A DNA stretch of 32,672 bases from positions 1-32,672 of the forward strand of contig JBNGIO010005925.1 in NCBI GenBank assembly GCA_049999805.1, given 5' to 3'. The notes under the pieces were generated by a model that saw only the letters and a program-made list of their open reading frames with translations, made no database searches and was not told the origin of the DNA. Shown in pieces: positions 31,871 through 32,672 of the stretch. Positions within the stretch are counted from its first letter, which is position 1. Each line of letters starts with the position of its first letter. The stretch is from Folioceros fuciformis. Lineage: Eukaryota > Anthocerotophyta > Anthocerotopsida > Anthocerotales. Position numbers and translations under genes: made by a program.

Positions 31871-32280
31871 GGGCCACCGACTTCCGATTGTGCCTGCCTT
31901 GGCTCGCCGAGGCTCACTTGTGCTTGGTGTGGACTCTGGAGGGTGTCGCGTGAATTGAAACCGCGGAAGAGGAGAACTTGAGGATGAGATGACACAGTCT
32001 GTCTAGTGTATCTAGTACATATGTGTACTGATGGTGGACGTGGAGACTTTTAAAAGAGATAGAAAGAAAAACGGGAAATCCTATGTATACGACGGAAAAT
32101 TATGTCTGTGTAGAGGTCATGAGGCTACTAAGGGAGGATGGACATAGATTGTTTGCAATCTATGTAGACGTGGCCTACTTGTAGTTGCCGTATGCATATG
32201 GAGGTGAACTAGGTTTAGGAATTAGGGTATTAGAGCTGGGTGGTCTAGGCGTAATGGCTGCCTTGCGCTAGCCTCCCTCA
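31871..32280. other. Upstream flank of the 71-aa gene
   Basis: The GC-rich part to about 31990 is probably its leader and promoter (minus strand). Beyond that no gene is seen. A telomere-like AGGTTTAGGAATTAGGG lies at about 32210. Confidence 0.45.
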
Positions 32281-32672
32281 TCCATGGAGAGGTGGCGTGC
32301 TTTATCTTACTCTATTTTATGATCTTTACCTTACTCTATTTTATGATCTTCAAACGTACAACCAAGCCCGAGCATAAGCCCAAGGAAGAGGGATGGATGG
32401 AGCATGAGCANNNNNNNNNNTAAGCCCAAGGAAGAGGGATGGATGGAGCATGAGCACTAAGCAAGATCAAGAGAAAGCCCGAGCATAAGCCCAAGAAAGA
32501 GGGATGGATGGAGCATAAGCCCAAGGAAGAGGGATGGATGGAGCATGAGTACTAAGCAAGATCAAGAGAAGAACCGCTAAGCAAGACCAAGAGAAGAACC
32601 ACTAAGCAAGATCAAGAAAAGAAGTCCTAAGTAGGAGCAAGAGCACTAAGCCCTAAGTAGGAGCAAGAGCAC
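32281..32672. repeat. Compound minisatellite with an assembly gap
   Basis: It opens with a doubled TTACTCTATTTTATGATCTT (about 32307-32351). Units of GAGCATAAGCCCAAGGAAGA plus GGGATGGATG follow (about 30 bp, at least four copies), then roughly 20-24-bp units of CTAAGCAAGATCAAGAGAAG, and last CCTAAGTAGGAGCAAGAGCA twice at the window end. A 10-base N run is at 32411-32420. The array continues beyond the window. Confidence 0.92.

Overview
The window is land-plant nuclear DNA. It carries spliceosomal introns with GT-AG ends, a long PLS-type pentatricopeptide gene with a DYW domain, plant-type MRS2, PA200, Pcc1, VPS25 and MDAR genes, and short tracts of the plant telomere repeat TTTAGGG. The PPR protein ends in GRP rather than DYW and has a non-canonical PG box. 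These are marks of the DYW:KP subgroup, which is linked to U-to-C organelle RNA editing in hornworts, ferns and some lycophytes. Every intron I could place is short (90 to 213 bp), which favours a compact genome. A hornwort is my best guess, with a fern or a lycophyte other than Selaginella as the alternatives; this is inference.

Layout. 1-485: C-rich minisatellite. 917-3640: DYW:KP-like PPR gene (+), followed by a decayed fragment of a second PPR tail (about 3669-3910). 4735-5886: intronless MRS2/CorA magnesium transporter (-). 5887-13537: AT-rich intergenic DNA with small tandem repeats, a dead PIF/Harbinger transposase (about 10150-10960), a telomere-repeat palindrome and a 41-bp minisatellite. 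13538-19057: PA200 proteasome activator as one intronless 1839-codon frame (-). 19352-20160: KEOPS subunit Pcc1 in four exons (-). 20419-21238: mitochondrial hydroxyacyl-thioester dehydratase in three exons (+). 21559-22878: intronless MDAR with a peroxisomal tail (-). 22879-27235: intergenic, with three minisatellite blocks. 27236-28348: ESCRT-II subunit VPS25 in six exons (-). 28548-31397: GH27 melibiase/APSE-like glycosidase in about eleven exons, with a C-terminal membrane anchor (+). 31561-31870: a two-exon gene for a 71-aa membrane protein (-). 31871-32672: promoter-side DNA and another minisatellite.

Five genes (Pcc1, the dehydratase, VPS25, the glycosidase and the 71-aa protein) are not visible as single open frames. 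I rebuilt them from protein similarity plus splice-phase agreement; all junctions keep frame. The genes form two compact clusters (13.5-22.9 kb and 27.2-31.9 kb). Each cluster has one short divergent promoter (259 bp and 199 bp) and closely spaced convergent ends. They do not form a pathway: their jobs are proteasome activation, tRNA t6A synthesis, mitochondrial fatty-acid synthesis, ascorbate recycling, endosomal sorting, glycan trimming, Mg2+ transport and organelle RNA editing.

No tRNA, rRNA, CRISPR array or virus-like gene was recognised. Four 10-base runs of N mark assembly gaps, three of them inside tandem repeats. Functional names rest on recalled family sequences, not on a database search.
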